This document shows positions 11,766 through 24,900 of a DNA stretch of 64,000 nt, in pieces. Both the position numbers and the translations under genes were made by a program. The notes under the pieces were generated by a model, which saw only the letters and a list, made by a program, of their open reading frames with translations, had not been told where the DNA came from and ran no database searches. This DNA comes from Lumnitzera littorea (lineage: Eukaryota > Streptophyta > Magnoliopsida > Myrtales > Combretaceae): assembly GCA_024138015.1 (NCBI GenBank), contig JAMXBB010000004.1:105816527-105880526 (forward strand), written 5' to 3'. Positions within the stretch are counted from its first letter, which is position 1; each line of letters starts with the position of its first letter.

Positions 11766-12850
11766 CATAATATATGTATAGATATTATATAAAATTTTGC
11801 TTTGAAACATTTAGCCGGTGAAAGAAGACCCAATTAGTTTTCTATTCCTTTCTCCTAAAGTTCTTATTTTCAATATTACAAACTGCTTAATATACAAATC
11901 CATGAAGTTAATTTTTCAAAATCAAAACCCTCCATGTGATAACGCAATAACATCAAAATCTAGAAATCTGTACATGATGATGATGGCGATACAGTTTGTT
12001 TTCATCCACCTCAGTGAAGCAAACTCTACCCTCACTTCTTCTTCATCTCGCTGTTCTTCCAGCAAGCCTTCTTCCTCTTTATCATGTAACAAAAATAACA
12101 AGCAAAGGACATGAAAAAGATTAATGTTAAAAATTGAAATTAGATAATGGAATAATTAGAGCATAAATATGTCATATTGTCATTATCGATTGGAAGTGAA
12201 TGATTAGATTGAACCCCGGTAGGGACTTCTTTCCTAAGTGACTTTAGCATCACTTAACCATTCATCTACGACAAAAGCACATGAGCTCAATTGCTCTAGC
12301 AATCGCAGGGACTTTTCATCATCATATTTTATATGCCTATTGACATCTTTGGAAAGATTAATATAGCTCTAAATGATTTAATATATATTTTCCTTATCTA
12401 TAAAAAAAGAATTAAAATCCAAGGATTTGCTTGAAAAGGAAAAAAAAAAAAAAATACAGATAAAAGCAAGAAAAGAAGACCATGCAGCATGGTCGTTGAG
12501 GAGAGCCCCCCCATATATTCTCTCATAAACCATACCGAGACTTTTTTGTCGTATGAATTACAAATTGAAGAAATCAAAGATGACCTCCAGCTGGGCATCA
12601 AGTGCTTCTTATGCTCAATTGATTCTCTAAGTCTGTATTTTCTGTTTTCTCTTTACATGTATAAATTAAGACACCCTTGGCACGACTGGAGATCATCCAT
12701 GTCTTCAACATCTATTTTCAATTTTTGTGGCATTCATTTAGATCACGTGTCCGTACATTTGGAAGCAACTCTCTTAAAAACTGCGGACATGGAGAGGTTA
12801 AAGGGAAAAAGAAATTGCCGAAGACGGGCATTTTTTTAATTGGAAGAAAT
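11766..12850. other. Unassigned sequence with short ORFs
   Basis: Plus-strand open frames at 11818-12114 (98 codons, Ser-rich tail) and 12489-12839 (116 codons) are the longest. Neither has a recognised domain, signal peptide or convincing splice context. Poly-A (12440-12453) and the polyCys/Phe-rich minus frames look fortuitous. A real small gene here cannot be excluded. Confidence 0.25.
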
Positions 12851-13790
12851 TAATGACAAAGATAGCAAAGGAGATTGGAGTTAAATAGCAATTGGTTCAA
12901 AGAAGATTGCAGTATGTTAAAGTTGGAAGGAGAAGATGACATTAAAGAGGAACAAGGAAATGGGCAAAGAAATGAAATTTTATTAGGGTTAGGTCCATCT
13001 TAGTTTATTATTAGTGCATGTAGAAAGAAAAATGTTGACTTTAAAACTGAAACGTGGACATGGAATGAAATCGAAACTAAAACTGAAACCTGAGTGTAGA
13101 ATATTCAAATTGAAATTGACAATGAAACATGGGAAACATTACAATCAAATTGAAACTGAAACTGAAAAGCAAGAAACGTCGCTTGAGATAAGAGTTGGTG
13201 GAGGTACACAGGGAAATATTTGTGAGATATAATGTGGATATATGAGGTGGAAAGCGATGGAAGTTAATTAATACCTATTTTGAAATTTGAAAAACTTAAC
13301 GAATTGAAAGCTCCATTTCAGAGTAGTTGCAAAAAATATTTTATAATAATGTTTAATTAAGTAGAGACAAATAATAGTTAAAGGTAGTTAAAAATTCCTA
13401 TTGGTTTAAATATTATAGATAAAAATAATAATTTATGCTTTTTAAAATGGAAAGAATTAACGTTTACACGGGCTTTGACATAGAAAATAAATTTTATTCT
13501 TTTGCCAAAAATAATTTTATTTGTTTTTTATTATAAAATTAACTTGTGAATTATACCTCAATCTTGTCTTTTAGAAAAAAATTCAATCAGTTAATTTTTG
13601 TTAGTTTATTAATTTTGCGTAAGAATATGGAGGAATAACTTGGTTTGCTTCTGCTATATATATCATCCTTGTATTTTTTCCCCGTTTAATTGTCTACTTC
13701 ATATAAATATCTTCTTTCCCTTTTATACATATGAGTTTTTACACTTCTATTACTTTTAAGTATCCATTTTTCCCTTTTGACGTTTATATT
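12851..13790. other. AT-rich intergenic sequence
   Basis: Purine-rich around 13010-13260 (gaaact / gaaattgac words), then AT-rich. I see no gene, RNA or element ends. Confidence 0.4.
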
Positions 13791-14176
13791 ATGTTTGGAT
13801 TGAGTGAAGGAATGAGGAGGGGGAAAAATTAGAAAATAAAGACACTTTCTATTGTTTGGTAAAAGAAGGAAAGGGAGAAAGAATTGATTTGAAAGGGAAT
13901 TGTTTTCCTTTAGTGTTTATCCCTTTCAAATTGGAGGGAATGGAAGGGAATTACTTTGAAATAATATCATTTTCATTACCCTTATAGTAAAAACATATCT
14001 TATAGTTATAGGGGCTTTCTTGATATTTCAATAAAATAAACAATATTATTATTAATTTTTCCTTTGCTTTTATTCCTTCCTTATTGAATCAGGGGAATTA
14101 ATATTCTTTTCCCTCTAATTCTTTTCTTTCACTTTCACTCTTTCCTAATTTTTTCCTTCTTCCTAAACATAGTATT
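13791..14176. mobile_element. MITE-like foldback element
   Basis: The left side begins atgtttggattgagtgaagg and the right side ends ttccttcttcctaaacat. Read on the opposite strand these are similar, and the arms continue as purine-rich left and pyrimidine-rich right sequence. Size and structure are MITE-like. The terminal word (A)TGTTTGG is shared with the element at 26291-26543. No clear target duplication. Confidence 0.4.
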
Positions 14177-14388
14177 AGTGTGCCTAAATGTTTGTTTTAT
14201 CTTACCAAAATTAGGTTTAACAGTAAAATAAGGAAAAAAATAATAATAAACATTAGAAAATGTAGAAAAAAAAAAACAATGTATCTTATTATCCCTAAAA
14301 TCAAGACACTAATCCTTAAATCCAACTTCCTAAATGAGAACTTGAAAACAAGGATTGGCTATTTACGATTTAGATATAATAGACTTAG

Positions 14389-16409
14389 TGTCAAGCCTGA
14401 TTTTTTATTTTCTATTTAATTCGATTTCTTACTTTCTGATTGATACTAAACTCTAATCTATTTAATATTAATTCTCGAATAAAAAAATTGAGAAATTTCA
14501 GTTTTTTATTAAAAATAATTTTTGGAGTCGCCATTCGATTAGAGTTGAGAAAAAGGAAAGAAACTATAATCAATTGGGTGGATTGATTATAATTTGGCTA
14601 CTGGTCTTTGATTTCATTTTGAGTGAAAAACCAGAGGGTTCTGAATTCGGGGGCTAACCTATTAAACCTTAACAGATACCATTATTTATTTACCGAAATT
14701 ATGATTATTTTTCAATTTTTAATATTTTTAAGAAAAAAAAAACCAAAAGAAAAAGAATATAAGTTTCTACAGATTTTATCGTTGTCCCGAAAGTGTCTAC
14801 ATATCCACTAGTCAGGATTAGACGATCGTAGTTCTTTTTGAAAACTTTAATGTGTTGATTGATTTTAATTTTGAAAACCAACTGGATTTACGTTCTTAAT
14901 TGATTCAATTTATTCAAAAAAATCTAAAGGAGTCCTTACTCATAAGTGTTTTTGTTTTATAAAAAATACTCTAAAAATCCTATTTTTAAAAGGGTTTTTT
15001 TTTTATTAATTTTTAGTTAAAGGAAAAAAAAATGATTTTCTACGTGATGAATCCTTAAACAAAATCAAATCCTAAAAAAATAACCAATCCCTATAACCCC
15101 TAAACTAATATATATAATTATCTACCTAAATAAAACCATATCATATAATATACTTGATATATATGTAGAAAACTAATACTAAGAAAAAATCTCCTAATAT
15201 ATATATATATCTTATATATTACATTGTATAACCAAGGATCTAATAATAATAATACTATAATATGATTATGATAATAATAATGAGATATATAAATAAAACA
15301 ATGGTAAATAAATAAATAAATGAATGAATAAAAAATTCAAGATTGGAAGAGAACCGAACCTGATCTTTAACTCTTCAGCAGTACAGTGTCCACAATTTGG
15401 CCATGTTGATGCGTGGTTTGTAGCAGGGGCTAATCTACGAGTATTGCTTGTGTGTGTGTGGTACGATGAGCATGGATGATTTATGCTGCTGCGATGAGCT
15501 TAGTGCAGTGTGGAGCAAGTTGATTGGAAGTGTGCGGCTTGGTGATCGTGTGTACAGTAGCATGGATTGCGTATGATCAACGAGTTGTAAGACGTGCTTA
15601 TGAGCATTGGTCTATGGGTTGATGTGCTGATCTGTCAGCGTGGATGCTAGTCGTCAATTGCTATTGTTATTAGTTGTGGGTTTGGCTTATAGTGAGTAAA
15701 GGTTAATCGATTAGGTACGGTAGTTTGTGTGTTGTGGCGATGTCGCTGTACATGTTTATGTGACAAGGGTTAATCAGTGATCTATTGAAGATGGTGTGCT
15801 TCAAGAGAGAGACAATAGTGAGGATGGAGATTTAACAGCAGCCGGTTGATGGATGGTGATTCTGTTCGCATGGGGTGGGCGTGGGGTATCTTGTTGTTCG
15901 TAGCTTGTGTCTATGATGCTGCTGTTCGGTGTTGCAAGAGAAAGCACGGTGCTATATTTAATCTGGACGTGTAGTGCGATTTCATATGTAGCATGCATGA
16001 ACAAGTTGCTCCTTGTTGTGAGGATGAAGGGGCTATTTGGCAAGAGTATGGAGCTTTAGTTTGGCACTGGATTGTGTTGCATTCTGTATATATATGTGAT
16101 TGCAGCAAGGATAGTAAAGATGGGGTGTTTTGCTGGCCTGATTTTGTCCACGTTTGGAAGTTTGGACGTTGTTGGGGAAATAGAAAAATCCCTTTTTTGT
16201 TGCAGGTGTCTTACCCTCCCTGCGCCCCCCGCCNNNNNNNNNNNNNNNNNNNNNNNNNNNNNNNNNNNNNNNNNNNNNNNNNNNNNNNNNNNNNNNNNNN
16301 NNNNNNNNNTCAAATTTTATTATTTTTTATTTTTCTATTTTTTGAATTAGGACCCTCTTAAAAAAAATAAAAAATTAGGATTATAAGAGGCAAAAATTAG
16401 GTGTCTATA
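14389..16409 (+). mobile_element. Long LTR, family 2 copy 1 (contains assembly gap)
   Basis: It starts TGTCAAGCCTGATTTTT and ends ggtgtctata. The family 2 copy at 52059-53557 starts TGTTGAGTCTTATTTTT and ends gagcgtctaca. Shared blocks include ctcga near the start, gggggctaacctattaa (about 14650) versus ggggttgacctattaa (about 52320), and ttgcaggtgt late in both. The terminal CA has decayed to TA here. Flanking 5-mers (cttag, gttgt) do not match. It may therefore be a 5' LTR followed by internal sequence rather than a solo LTR. Between 15350 and 16230 the sequence is less AT-rich than its surroundings. Confidence 0.6.
16234..16309. other. Assembly gap (76 N)
   Basis: Run of N directly after a C-rich stretch (tgcgccccccgcc). 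Frames crossing it are artefacts. The true gap length may differ. Confidence 0.99.
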
Positions 16410-16559
16410 GTTGTTCCTCTTTGTGGTGAAATTTGAGTAAAACTTTACCATAAAAACAAAAGAGACATTGTTTTTGCTATTCTCAGGAACGCCAAGACGT
16501 TTGATGAGGATAAGTTTGAAACAAAATAATAGCAAGGGTAGCGCCCTTATGGGCTGGCA

Positions 16560-18555
16560 AGCATTCCTAAAAAAATTAATGAGAATTTGGTTGTACCCTC
16601 TATGGGTTGATTAATCAAAGTGGGTGAAGTGCTCTTTGAGTTGGCTAAAACCCTAAACTAGATGAAATGGATAAGCACTCCTAGAGTTGGCTAAAACCTT
16701 AACAGCATGAGAGAACTTAGTTGTACCCTAATGAGCTAACTAACTAAGGCGGTTAAAGCGCTTCTTGAACTAGCTAAGATCTAAAGATGAGGAAACTTAG
16801 TCATGCCTTAATGAGCTGACTAACTAAGGTGGTCGAATCACTCTTTGAGCTGGTTAAGACCTAAAGATGAAGAAACTTGGTCGTACCCTAATGAGCTGAC
16901 TAATCAAGGTAGTTGAAGCGCTCCTTAAGTTGGCTAAGACCTAAAGATGAGGAAACTTGGTCGTGCCCTAATAACCTGACTAACCAAGGTGATCAAAGTG
17001 TCCTTTGAGCTGATTAAGACCTGAAGATGAGGAAACTTAGTTGTGCCCTAATGAGCTAATTAACTAAGGTGATCAAAGCGCTCTTTAAACTAGTTAAGAC
17101 CTAAAGATAAGGAAACTTGGTCGTGCCTTAATGAGTTGACTAACCAAGGTAGTCGAAGTACTCTTTGAGTTGGCTAAGGCCCTAAATTAAATGAAATGGG
17201 TAAGTGCTCTAAGAGCTGAATAAGACCTAAGGATGAGGAAACTTGGTTATACCTTGATGAGTTAACTAACCAAGGCAATCAAAGTACCATTTGAGTTGGC
17301 TAAGACTTAAAGATGAGAAAACTTAGTCGTGCTCTAATGAGCTGACTAATCAAGGCGGTCAAAGTGCTCCTTGAGCTGGCTAAGACCTAAAGATAAAGAA
17401 ACTTAGTTGTGCCTTAATGAGATGACTAACCAAGATGGTTAAAGTGTCCTTTGAGCTGGCTAAGACCTAAAGATAAGGAAACTTAGTCGTGTCTTAATGA
17501 GCTGACTAACCAAGGCGGTTGAAGCGTTCCTTGAGCTGGCTAAGACCTTAAGATGAGGAAACTTAGTCTTGCCCTAATGACTTGACTAATCAAGGCGGTC
17601 AAAGCACCTTTTGAGCTGGCTAAGACCTAAAGATGAGGAAACTTGTCGTATCCTAATGAACTGACTAACCAAGGCGGTCAAAGTGTTCCTTGAGTTGGCT
17701 AAAACTTAAAGATAAAGAAACTTGGTTGTGCCTTAATGAGATGACTAATCAAGGTGGTCGAAGCGTTTCTTAACCTAGCTAAGACCTAAAGATGAGGAAA
17801 CTTAGTCTTGCCCTAATGACTTGACTAACCAAGGTGGTCTAAGCGCCCTTTGAGTTGGCTAAGACCTAAAGATGAGGAAACTTAGTCGTACTTTAATGAG
17901 TTAACTGACCAAAGCGGTCAAAGCGCTCTTTGAGTTGGCTAAGATAAAGAAACTTGATCGTGCCCTAATGAGCTAACTAACCAAGGCGGTCAAAATGTTC
18001 TTTGAGCTGGTTAAGACCTAAAGATAAGGAAACTTGGTTGTACCCTAATGAGTTAACTAACCAAGGCAGTCAAAGCGCTCCTTAAGCTAACTAAGACCTA
18101 AAAATGAGGAAACTTAGTCATGCCCTAATGAGCTGACTAACCAAGGTGGACCAAGCACTCCTTGAGCTGGCTAAAAACTAAAGATAAAGAAACTTTATTG
18201 TGCTCTAATGAGCTGATTAACCAAGGAGGTCGAAGCGCTTCTTGAGTTGGCTAAGACCTAAAGATAAAGAAATTTAATCATACTCTAATAAGTTGACTAA
18301 CCAAGGAGGTCGGAGTGCTCCTTGAGCTGGCTAAAACCTATAAATAAAGAAACTTGGTTATGCCCTAATAAGCTTACTAACTAAAGCGATCGAAGTGTTT
18401 TTTGAGCTGGCTAAAACCTAAAAATAAGGAAACTTGGTTGTACCTTAATGAGCTGACTAACCAAGGCAGTCGAATCGCTTCATGAGTTGGTTAAGACTTA
18501 AAGATGAGGAAACTTGGTTGTGCCCTAATGAGTTGACCAACTAAGGCGATCAACT
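16560..18555 (+). repeat. 80-bp tandem array, about 25 copies
   Basis: The unit is about 80 bp and includes gagctgactaaccaaggcgg, tcaaagcgctccttgagctg and gctaagacctaaagatgagg. The marker gaaactt recurs near 16791, 16871, 16951, 17031, 17110, 17236, 17316, 17396 and so on to 18507, almost always 79-82 bp apart. Copies differ by scattered substitutions. Irregular units, containing aaatgaaatggg(t)aag, occur near 16660 and 17190. Copies 17396-17556 and 17715-17795 share private variants (gagatgac, cttgacta), a sign of local unequal exchange. It starts about 150 bp past the family 2 LTR, so it may be the internal or 3' untranslated array of that element. It does not encode protein. Confidence 0.9.
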
Positions 18556-19500
18556 CAAGCGTTAATTGTGCATTATCGAGGACACCTTCTTATGTGCCAT
18601 ATCCTTAATTAATGTCCTTAGCTGGGGGTAGATTATGATAATTTGTTAATGTAATAACATTTTGCTCTTGATTAGTTCCCTCAATAGGATTAGGTTGTCT
18701 TCGTCTTAGAGGTACTATGATGTGAATATTAAGTCTTCCTTCCCCAATGGAATCGCTAGAAAAATGTAGGGGTATGGGTATGGATGCAAGTGTCACGTGG
18801 GTGCTGCGTGTGAATTCGCACTATACGTGACTAGGGAAATGACTTGAGTAACTCGCCTAAGATGATTAGGAGAGTAGTATAAGGAGGAGGAGTAAGCGAT
18901 CTTAGTAAGACTCTAACACATATAGTGATAGGTGGAGGAGCATGATGGCATCAAACTTTAAGATTAATAAAGAACGAGCTGGTGTTCTTAAAGTGTTTAA
19001 GTGTTTGATCTTTAAGGCAAAGTTCCAGTAGAGTAATGGCATTAATAGAGGTTTCTCTTCTATCCAAATGAGAAAATGAATAGGATATTTATAGGATATG
19101 GTAGGTGAATTCAATACATTGGATCATGACGTTGATTAATAATTAGGATTGAATCCTTTTATATATGGGTATTAAATGGGTTTTCTTCATGGATTTAGGT
19201 CTAAATAAACATGCTTTATATTTCATTAATGTGAGTTAAACCAAGAAAGGTTGGATCGGATGAATCGATCTAACAGGTTCTACTCTAAGCTCACCATGCT
19301 AAATTTCTCTTGATCATCTTGATAATTTATGGGCTTAGATTCTTTAGTTTTGTTATCTTAACCTGATGAATCAAATCTATTTAATCAATGGGCTTAAAGC
19401 CTAATATTAAATTTGGTCCTCTACAATTGAAAATTGAGGAACTTCAAGGATATTTTCAATTGGATAAGTCTCGATAACATTATTTTAGGTGCTTCTTTAT
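18556..19500 (-). repeat. Possible minus-strand LTR and leader
   Basis: On the minus strand a TATA box (cctataaatatcc, complement of about 19085-19100) is followed by a pyrimidine-rich leader. A 63-codon open frame at 18605-18796 (VPLRRRQPNPIEGTNQEQN) has some flavour of a gypsy gag N-terminus. No paired LTR, primer site or target duplication was found. This is a tentative reading. Confidence 0.25.
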
Positions 19501-21560
19501 TTCAATTCCTTTATACTCTCCTATAGTCTTTGATGCAATCCAAAGGTGTAAATATGAAACCCAATACTACAATAAGTTGATACCAAGCAGATGAATAAGA
19601 TGAAACTTTGTAATGATAATGAGATATGAATATAAATAGTATTAAAAGATTGCACAAATACCACATTAAAGCTAGTTTAAATCCTTAAATCAATATTTCA
19701 ATAACTTGCAAACACTAAAATAAGGATTTGAAATGTTAAAGGATAGAAGAATCCAATAACTGTTTCGTTACAACCAATAAAGGTTAATAGGAACATAAAA
19801 TGGTTAAAGAGCAAACTCAATAATCCATTAATGACTCAAGAAGTTCATCTGTTAGAGAAGATAATAAAAGTGGTTTGATCTCCAAAATGGCAAAAAATTA
19901 ACCCTTAAATAAGCCCTAAACATGTCTGAGGGTAAATTCGTAAATAAAGCAAAGTACTCTAATTAAAATAAGCTAAAACATGGTATTACCGATGGGACAA
20001 TAACTTACTACCGTCCGAACAATAGATGGTTTTCGTGGTAATACTAGCTACTATTTTCCTACATGTTTTTACTCCTAGAAGTCTAAAATCAAGCTATTTC
20101 ATTTACCTGATAAATCTTAAAATTTTTGTTTCAAACACTAAATTTATAGAATTGATGAAAAATTAGAGCGAGCTTCAATATTTGTATATAACTGATTAAC
20201 TTGCATAAAAACTTTTTATGAATTGATCCAAATACGTATATGATAATTTTGCGTAAGCAAGTTGGTTTATGTCAATATAACAATCAATGCACCGCCAATG
20301 CGTGTATAAAAAAAATTACATCAAAGCCATCCATATTAAAATATACAATACTTATGAATGATTTAATTACATACAATATCAGTTATTGGTCATATAAAAT
20401 CTAACTAAAAGACCTTGTAAATTACTAAACAATATTTGTTAAATATTATTTGTTGGTTCATTTTAATTTGTTATCCCAAAAAAAAAAAAAAAAAAAAGCA
20501 AGAGTAACACAAAACAAAACAAAAGGCTTCAATGATTTTCTATATTATTGAATTGTTGGGTCCAATGTAGTATCCCTATTTAAAAGAACTTCTTAAATTG
20601 CATTTTAATTGAATCAAAGTTATCATATTAAAATTCTCTATAACCATGGCACCACCGTTCTTCAATAACTTCGAGGCCAATTTCTTTGACGGATTCTTTT
20701 CTGAAAAATCTTGACAAACATGGCAGTTTGATCTCATACATTTATTCAGGTCACCTATCTTTGCATTTTGGTGCTTCAAAATAATCACACTTTTCGTACC
20801 CTTGAAAACAACAATGCAAATAGAGATTAAGGGTGAATAGAAGCCATAGAATGGCAGCACGCTTACATGGCTAAAATTACTGGCGTTTTGCTAAAGACAT
20901 TGGTGCTACCAAAGGTCTGTAGTGATAATGAATATGGTTTTTAATATTCCGATGAATGCACATATAATGATGTTAAACCATTTATTTTTATAGGTTTAGC
21001 CGACGGTTGTATTACAATGTCCAAAGAAAGGGAATCAAATTTAATCTATCTTATTAATACATCAGTATTCATATCACTAGATAGCAACAGTCTTGATAAA
21101 TTATTTTCGTAGTTCAAAGCCATCTTATTCCTTTATAGGTTTGGCTTTTCTTTTCAAGTTGACATTGATCCTTTTCTCCCTCACCTTTTTATTACATGAG
21201 GATCAACCACTTAGTGACCCACTTAAAACTATATTACAACAAAAAATTATGTAGCTTGGCATACTTGGAATTTTTTTCTTTTACATATGATTTTTTTTTC
21301 TGGATGAAGACGACAATTGCTTACACACAAACATAATCAGATGTTATATATAATAGTTTACAGGTAAATTGACACATTTTTGTATAATGTTATTATATAT
21401 ACATGTTTAGATGAATACAATAATTCACATAATTAAGGTGTTTTACAACAATTTTTACCATCTTCATGTATATTTTTATATCTATTATATTAAAAAGAAA
21501 GCTTTCTTATTTGATTTCATATAGTTTTAATTATCAAATATATTTGTTGGTACATGATTC
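19501..21560. other. AT-rich intergenic sequence
   Basis: No domain or structural RNA recognised. A poly-A tract lies near 20475-20497. The minus frame at 20576-20860 (94 codons) shows CxxxCHVC-like cysteines but is embedded in AT-rich sequence without other support. Confidence 0.35.
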
Positions 21561-22460
21561 TCATTTCGCCCAAGGTTTAGTTTTGATGAGGCCCATAAAA
21601 GGCTTATCAATTTCCAAAGGAATGATTCCTAGCCTCTCTCCCTCTCTCCATGAGTTCTAGTTGCTTAAACACCTCCACCATCCTTGAGCTCCATGAGAAG
21701 CAGCCTATCGAACACTTATCTTGAGGACTTAGGTGAGTACCATGATGAGCCTAAAGTCAAAAGCCTCATTTGATACGTGAAGACTCCATCGGCAGACCAG
21801 TCGAACTCGAAGTGCAAAGGATCCCCCCTCTTGTTGGGCCAGAGCATTATGGATAAAGATACCTCTACATCGTAAACTCCCTAACACTCAGCTTATTGCC
21901 TACTATGTGCTCAAATTGCCTTGCCTATTTCCTTATCCTCTCTTTATCTCCAGTGTTAGCGTCCTACTTCGTCTTATTAATTTCCACCTAACATCTTTGG
22001 TACGGTCAATACATCTGACATGCCCTGAGGATATCAAACCTGTATATTACAAACATGATTGCTAGTGTGATCATAGCCGACCAACTCCCATAGCTACCCT
22101 TTCAATTCCACGGTGCATGCCCTTACTAGTTGCCGGTACGGACGAAGCTTAGATTAATATGTGCTAGGATAGTTGTATTCCTTTAGACTAATAGTGTAAG
22201 GAGATCAATAGGTAAGGGGATTAGAAACCTAATTTTGGTCTCTACACACACATACCACAATCTAGTCACTCTTCTCTCTACACTTCCTTGTCATTTGAGT
22301 ACGTTCCTTAAGGATCCTAGTGCTTGGACACCTCCCAATTGCCAAATCCATAGTTTTCCTTGCTGACTTTAGTGCTGGAAGGCCTTCATAGACTTATCCA
22401 TTGGGGTTTTTTTTTTTGTAACTATTAGGAATAAGGGGCTCAACGAGCCTAATCCCCATT
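21561..22460. other. Moderately GC-balanced unassigned segment
   Basis: Base composition is closer to coding or transposon sequence than its flanks, but no frame stays open and no domain is recognised on either strand. Probably an old, unrecognised transposon fragment. Confidence 0.3.
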
Positions 22461-24900
22461 AGGCCATATTCGCTGCATCACTCGAAGTTGGTTTAACTAC
22501 AATCAACAATATTCATGTGGTAGTTGCCAAAAGAAATTAAACCTATCTTATAAAATTCTTAACTATCATGTTTAGCAATATAGTTATAATTTTCTATCAC
22601 ACATACATCTATAATTATTATTTTTTTATTTGTTTATTATTTTAATTGTTCGACATTGCTACTAGTTACACCTCAAAACCTAGTAGCTATAGCCTACTAT
22701 TATCTTCAAGTATATTAAATAAACAAACCACAAGCCACACTTAAAAAATGGAAGTATCCCAATCACAACATAGACAGTTTTATAAATTTCACCTTATAAC
22801 ATCAACAAGCACATTGTAAACTATAGAGTCTATTAAGCTCTTACGATCTAATCTATTTAATAAACATTAATAAAGTCTCACTTACTCTTACTATAGCATA
22901 CCATAGAAACTTAGTCATAATAACATTAGGAGTCTACACCTATAGTACAGACATAATATAACATCACACATGTAACTAATGAACCCTCTTACTACTCCTT
23001 TTTAATAGGTATAATCTTTATTCTCCACATTATACACCAAGTCACACCATAGTTCGTCATAGTAGTCTTGCTCTCTTACATTACCTGCATCTAAAAACAA
23101 GGTCCTCAAAGGGTAAACAAAATTTCCTAGTAAGAGAGTTACAGAATCATACACATATGAGCAAGCATATTTAGTATCACAAATGAATGCAAAACATGCT
23201 TTCAAAGACTGGTTATTCTCTTTATTAAAGTTCAACATGTAGGACAACTTTAGCATACCAAAGCTTGAGATAACTCATAACTCTTAATCACACAAGTATC
23301 ATATACATTATACATATTTGGTATTAAGTACTCCTTAACACCTTAGAATCATTTACATCCTAAAATCTAACTGCATCAACTTGGTAAGTAATTCCAATCA
23401 GGATAATGCTACTTACAAATCTTCAGGTGCCAACCTAAGATCATAGATACTCCTGGTCCTTTAGGCTTGGCCAAACATACTTAACACATTATGCATTTAA
23501 GGTTAAATATAATTATATTCATTTACTAACTAAACTAACAAATACATTCAATAAGCATGTAACTTCGTACCTGAACCAGCAGTTTTGTACAACACTTGAT
23601 TCTCTAAATAACTTGTATTGATTCTAGAACTTGAGATAAGAATGTGTTTTACCGAACTTTAAGTCTCTTTTCCCATATTAAAGTCAAACTAAAGTTATCT
23701 TGGTTCAATTCCTATCAAAATCTAACTTACTATTAGGTGTTTTATAAGTGTGTATTTAACTATTTGGAGTTAAATTCTAAGTTAGTTTGGGTTAAATCAT
23801 GCTTTGGTTTGATAAGAATAAGTTGGGGTTAAAAAAATATATTCTTTTAGCAATTTTGATCAACTAACATTAGGACGATATTAGGAAATATAGTTAGAAC
23901 AGTTCTGTAAATAAAATTAAAATAAATTTGGGCAGGAGTGGCCCTTACCATCATGACGACTCTCTTAGGAACCGTCAGGATGGATCTTAGGCAGCCATAC
24001 ACTAATGTTTGTCTTCTTTGACGAACATCTAACCTAAAAGTAGAAACCAACTTCCAACTTTTCAAAACTCATTTTCCACTTTCTTAATCCTTCTATAACA
24101 CTAAAGAAATCCTTTCTAAACTATTATCTTTCAAAACTCTCATTTATTACATAAGGACTAAATCATTAAAAGAAACTTACTTGTGACAATGAATCTCTTT
24201 AAGAATTGTCTTCTTTCTTGTTTTCTTCAAAAAATTAGTATAAGTTAATTCTGTATCATCAACAATCTTTTGTTTAATTACATTACTCTATTCTTTCTCA
24301 CTCTAAAATATCTAAGTTTGCACGTACTCGTTCAAGAACTTCAAGTTTCTTTATCAAACCTTACGAAACTATTCGATTTTTTTTTTTTTTTTTTGTTTTG
24401 GAGTAGAGAACTTGTGTTTAAACGATTATAACCATAAAGTTCAAAAGGGAAAATTAAGGAAAACTTTGCACAAACCTTTCTTCTCTAATTCTTCCCACGG
24501 TTAATGGGCTGGAGTTGTTTTGATTTTCTAGAAAAGTTACATTACAGAAGGAGAGAGAAAAAATATACATGTTTTATTTTATATAAGTATCCCTTCCTTC
24601 AACTACTATGTCTCTAATATTTTCCTTAACAAGTTTTCCATCATCTTTTCCATGAAATCCTCACTTTATCATCTTTTATTATTATTTCTTTATTTAATAT
24701 TCATCATTTTTTTCTCTTTTTAAGTAAATTTTTCGATTATTACATATTATTAAAAAAAATTATTACACTTTTTATTTGATCAATATTTATAAGGATTTTT
24801 TAAAAATTTATTACAATTTTGATTTTATTAACATATATTATTGGTATTTTTTTATATTTTTTATTTTTTACATATGTAACGTGATTGCGTCATCCATTAG
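22461..24900 (-). repeat. Possible decayed long LTR, minus orientation
   Basis: The segment near 22675 reads ttacacctcaaaacc, close to a decayed TGTNACRCCCC-type LTR terminus like that of the solo LTRs here. On the minus strand a TATA-like motif (atataaaataaa, complement of about 24570-24582) is followed by a CT-rich leader, as in those LTRs. No second terminus or target duplication was identified, and no coding sequence was seen. Treat as a hypothesis. Confidence 0.25.

Noticed and set aside
11818..12114. 98-codon ORF, possible small gene
   Set aside because: Low-complexity Ser-rich tail, no domain, no splice or promoter support.
12489..12839. 116-codon ORF
   Set aside because: No recognised domain or signal peptide; composition matches surrounding non-coding DNA.
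15993..16361. ORFs crossing the N run
   Set aside because: The frames depend on 26 unknown residues and are artefacts of the gap.
16560..18555. Regular repeats suggestive of a CRISPR array
   Set aside because: Whole 80-bp units repeat with no unique spacers, and the DNA is plant nuclear. It is a tandem minisatellite.
20576..20860. 94-codon minus frame with a Cys-rich patch
   Set aside because: Too few and irregular Cys/His for a zinc finger, and no flanking exon signals.
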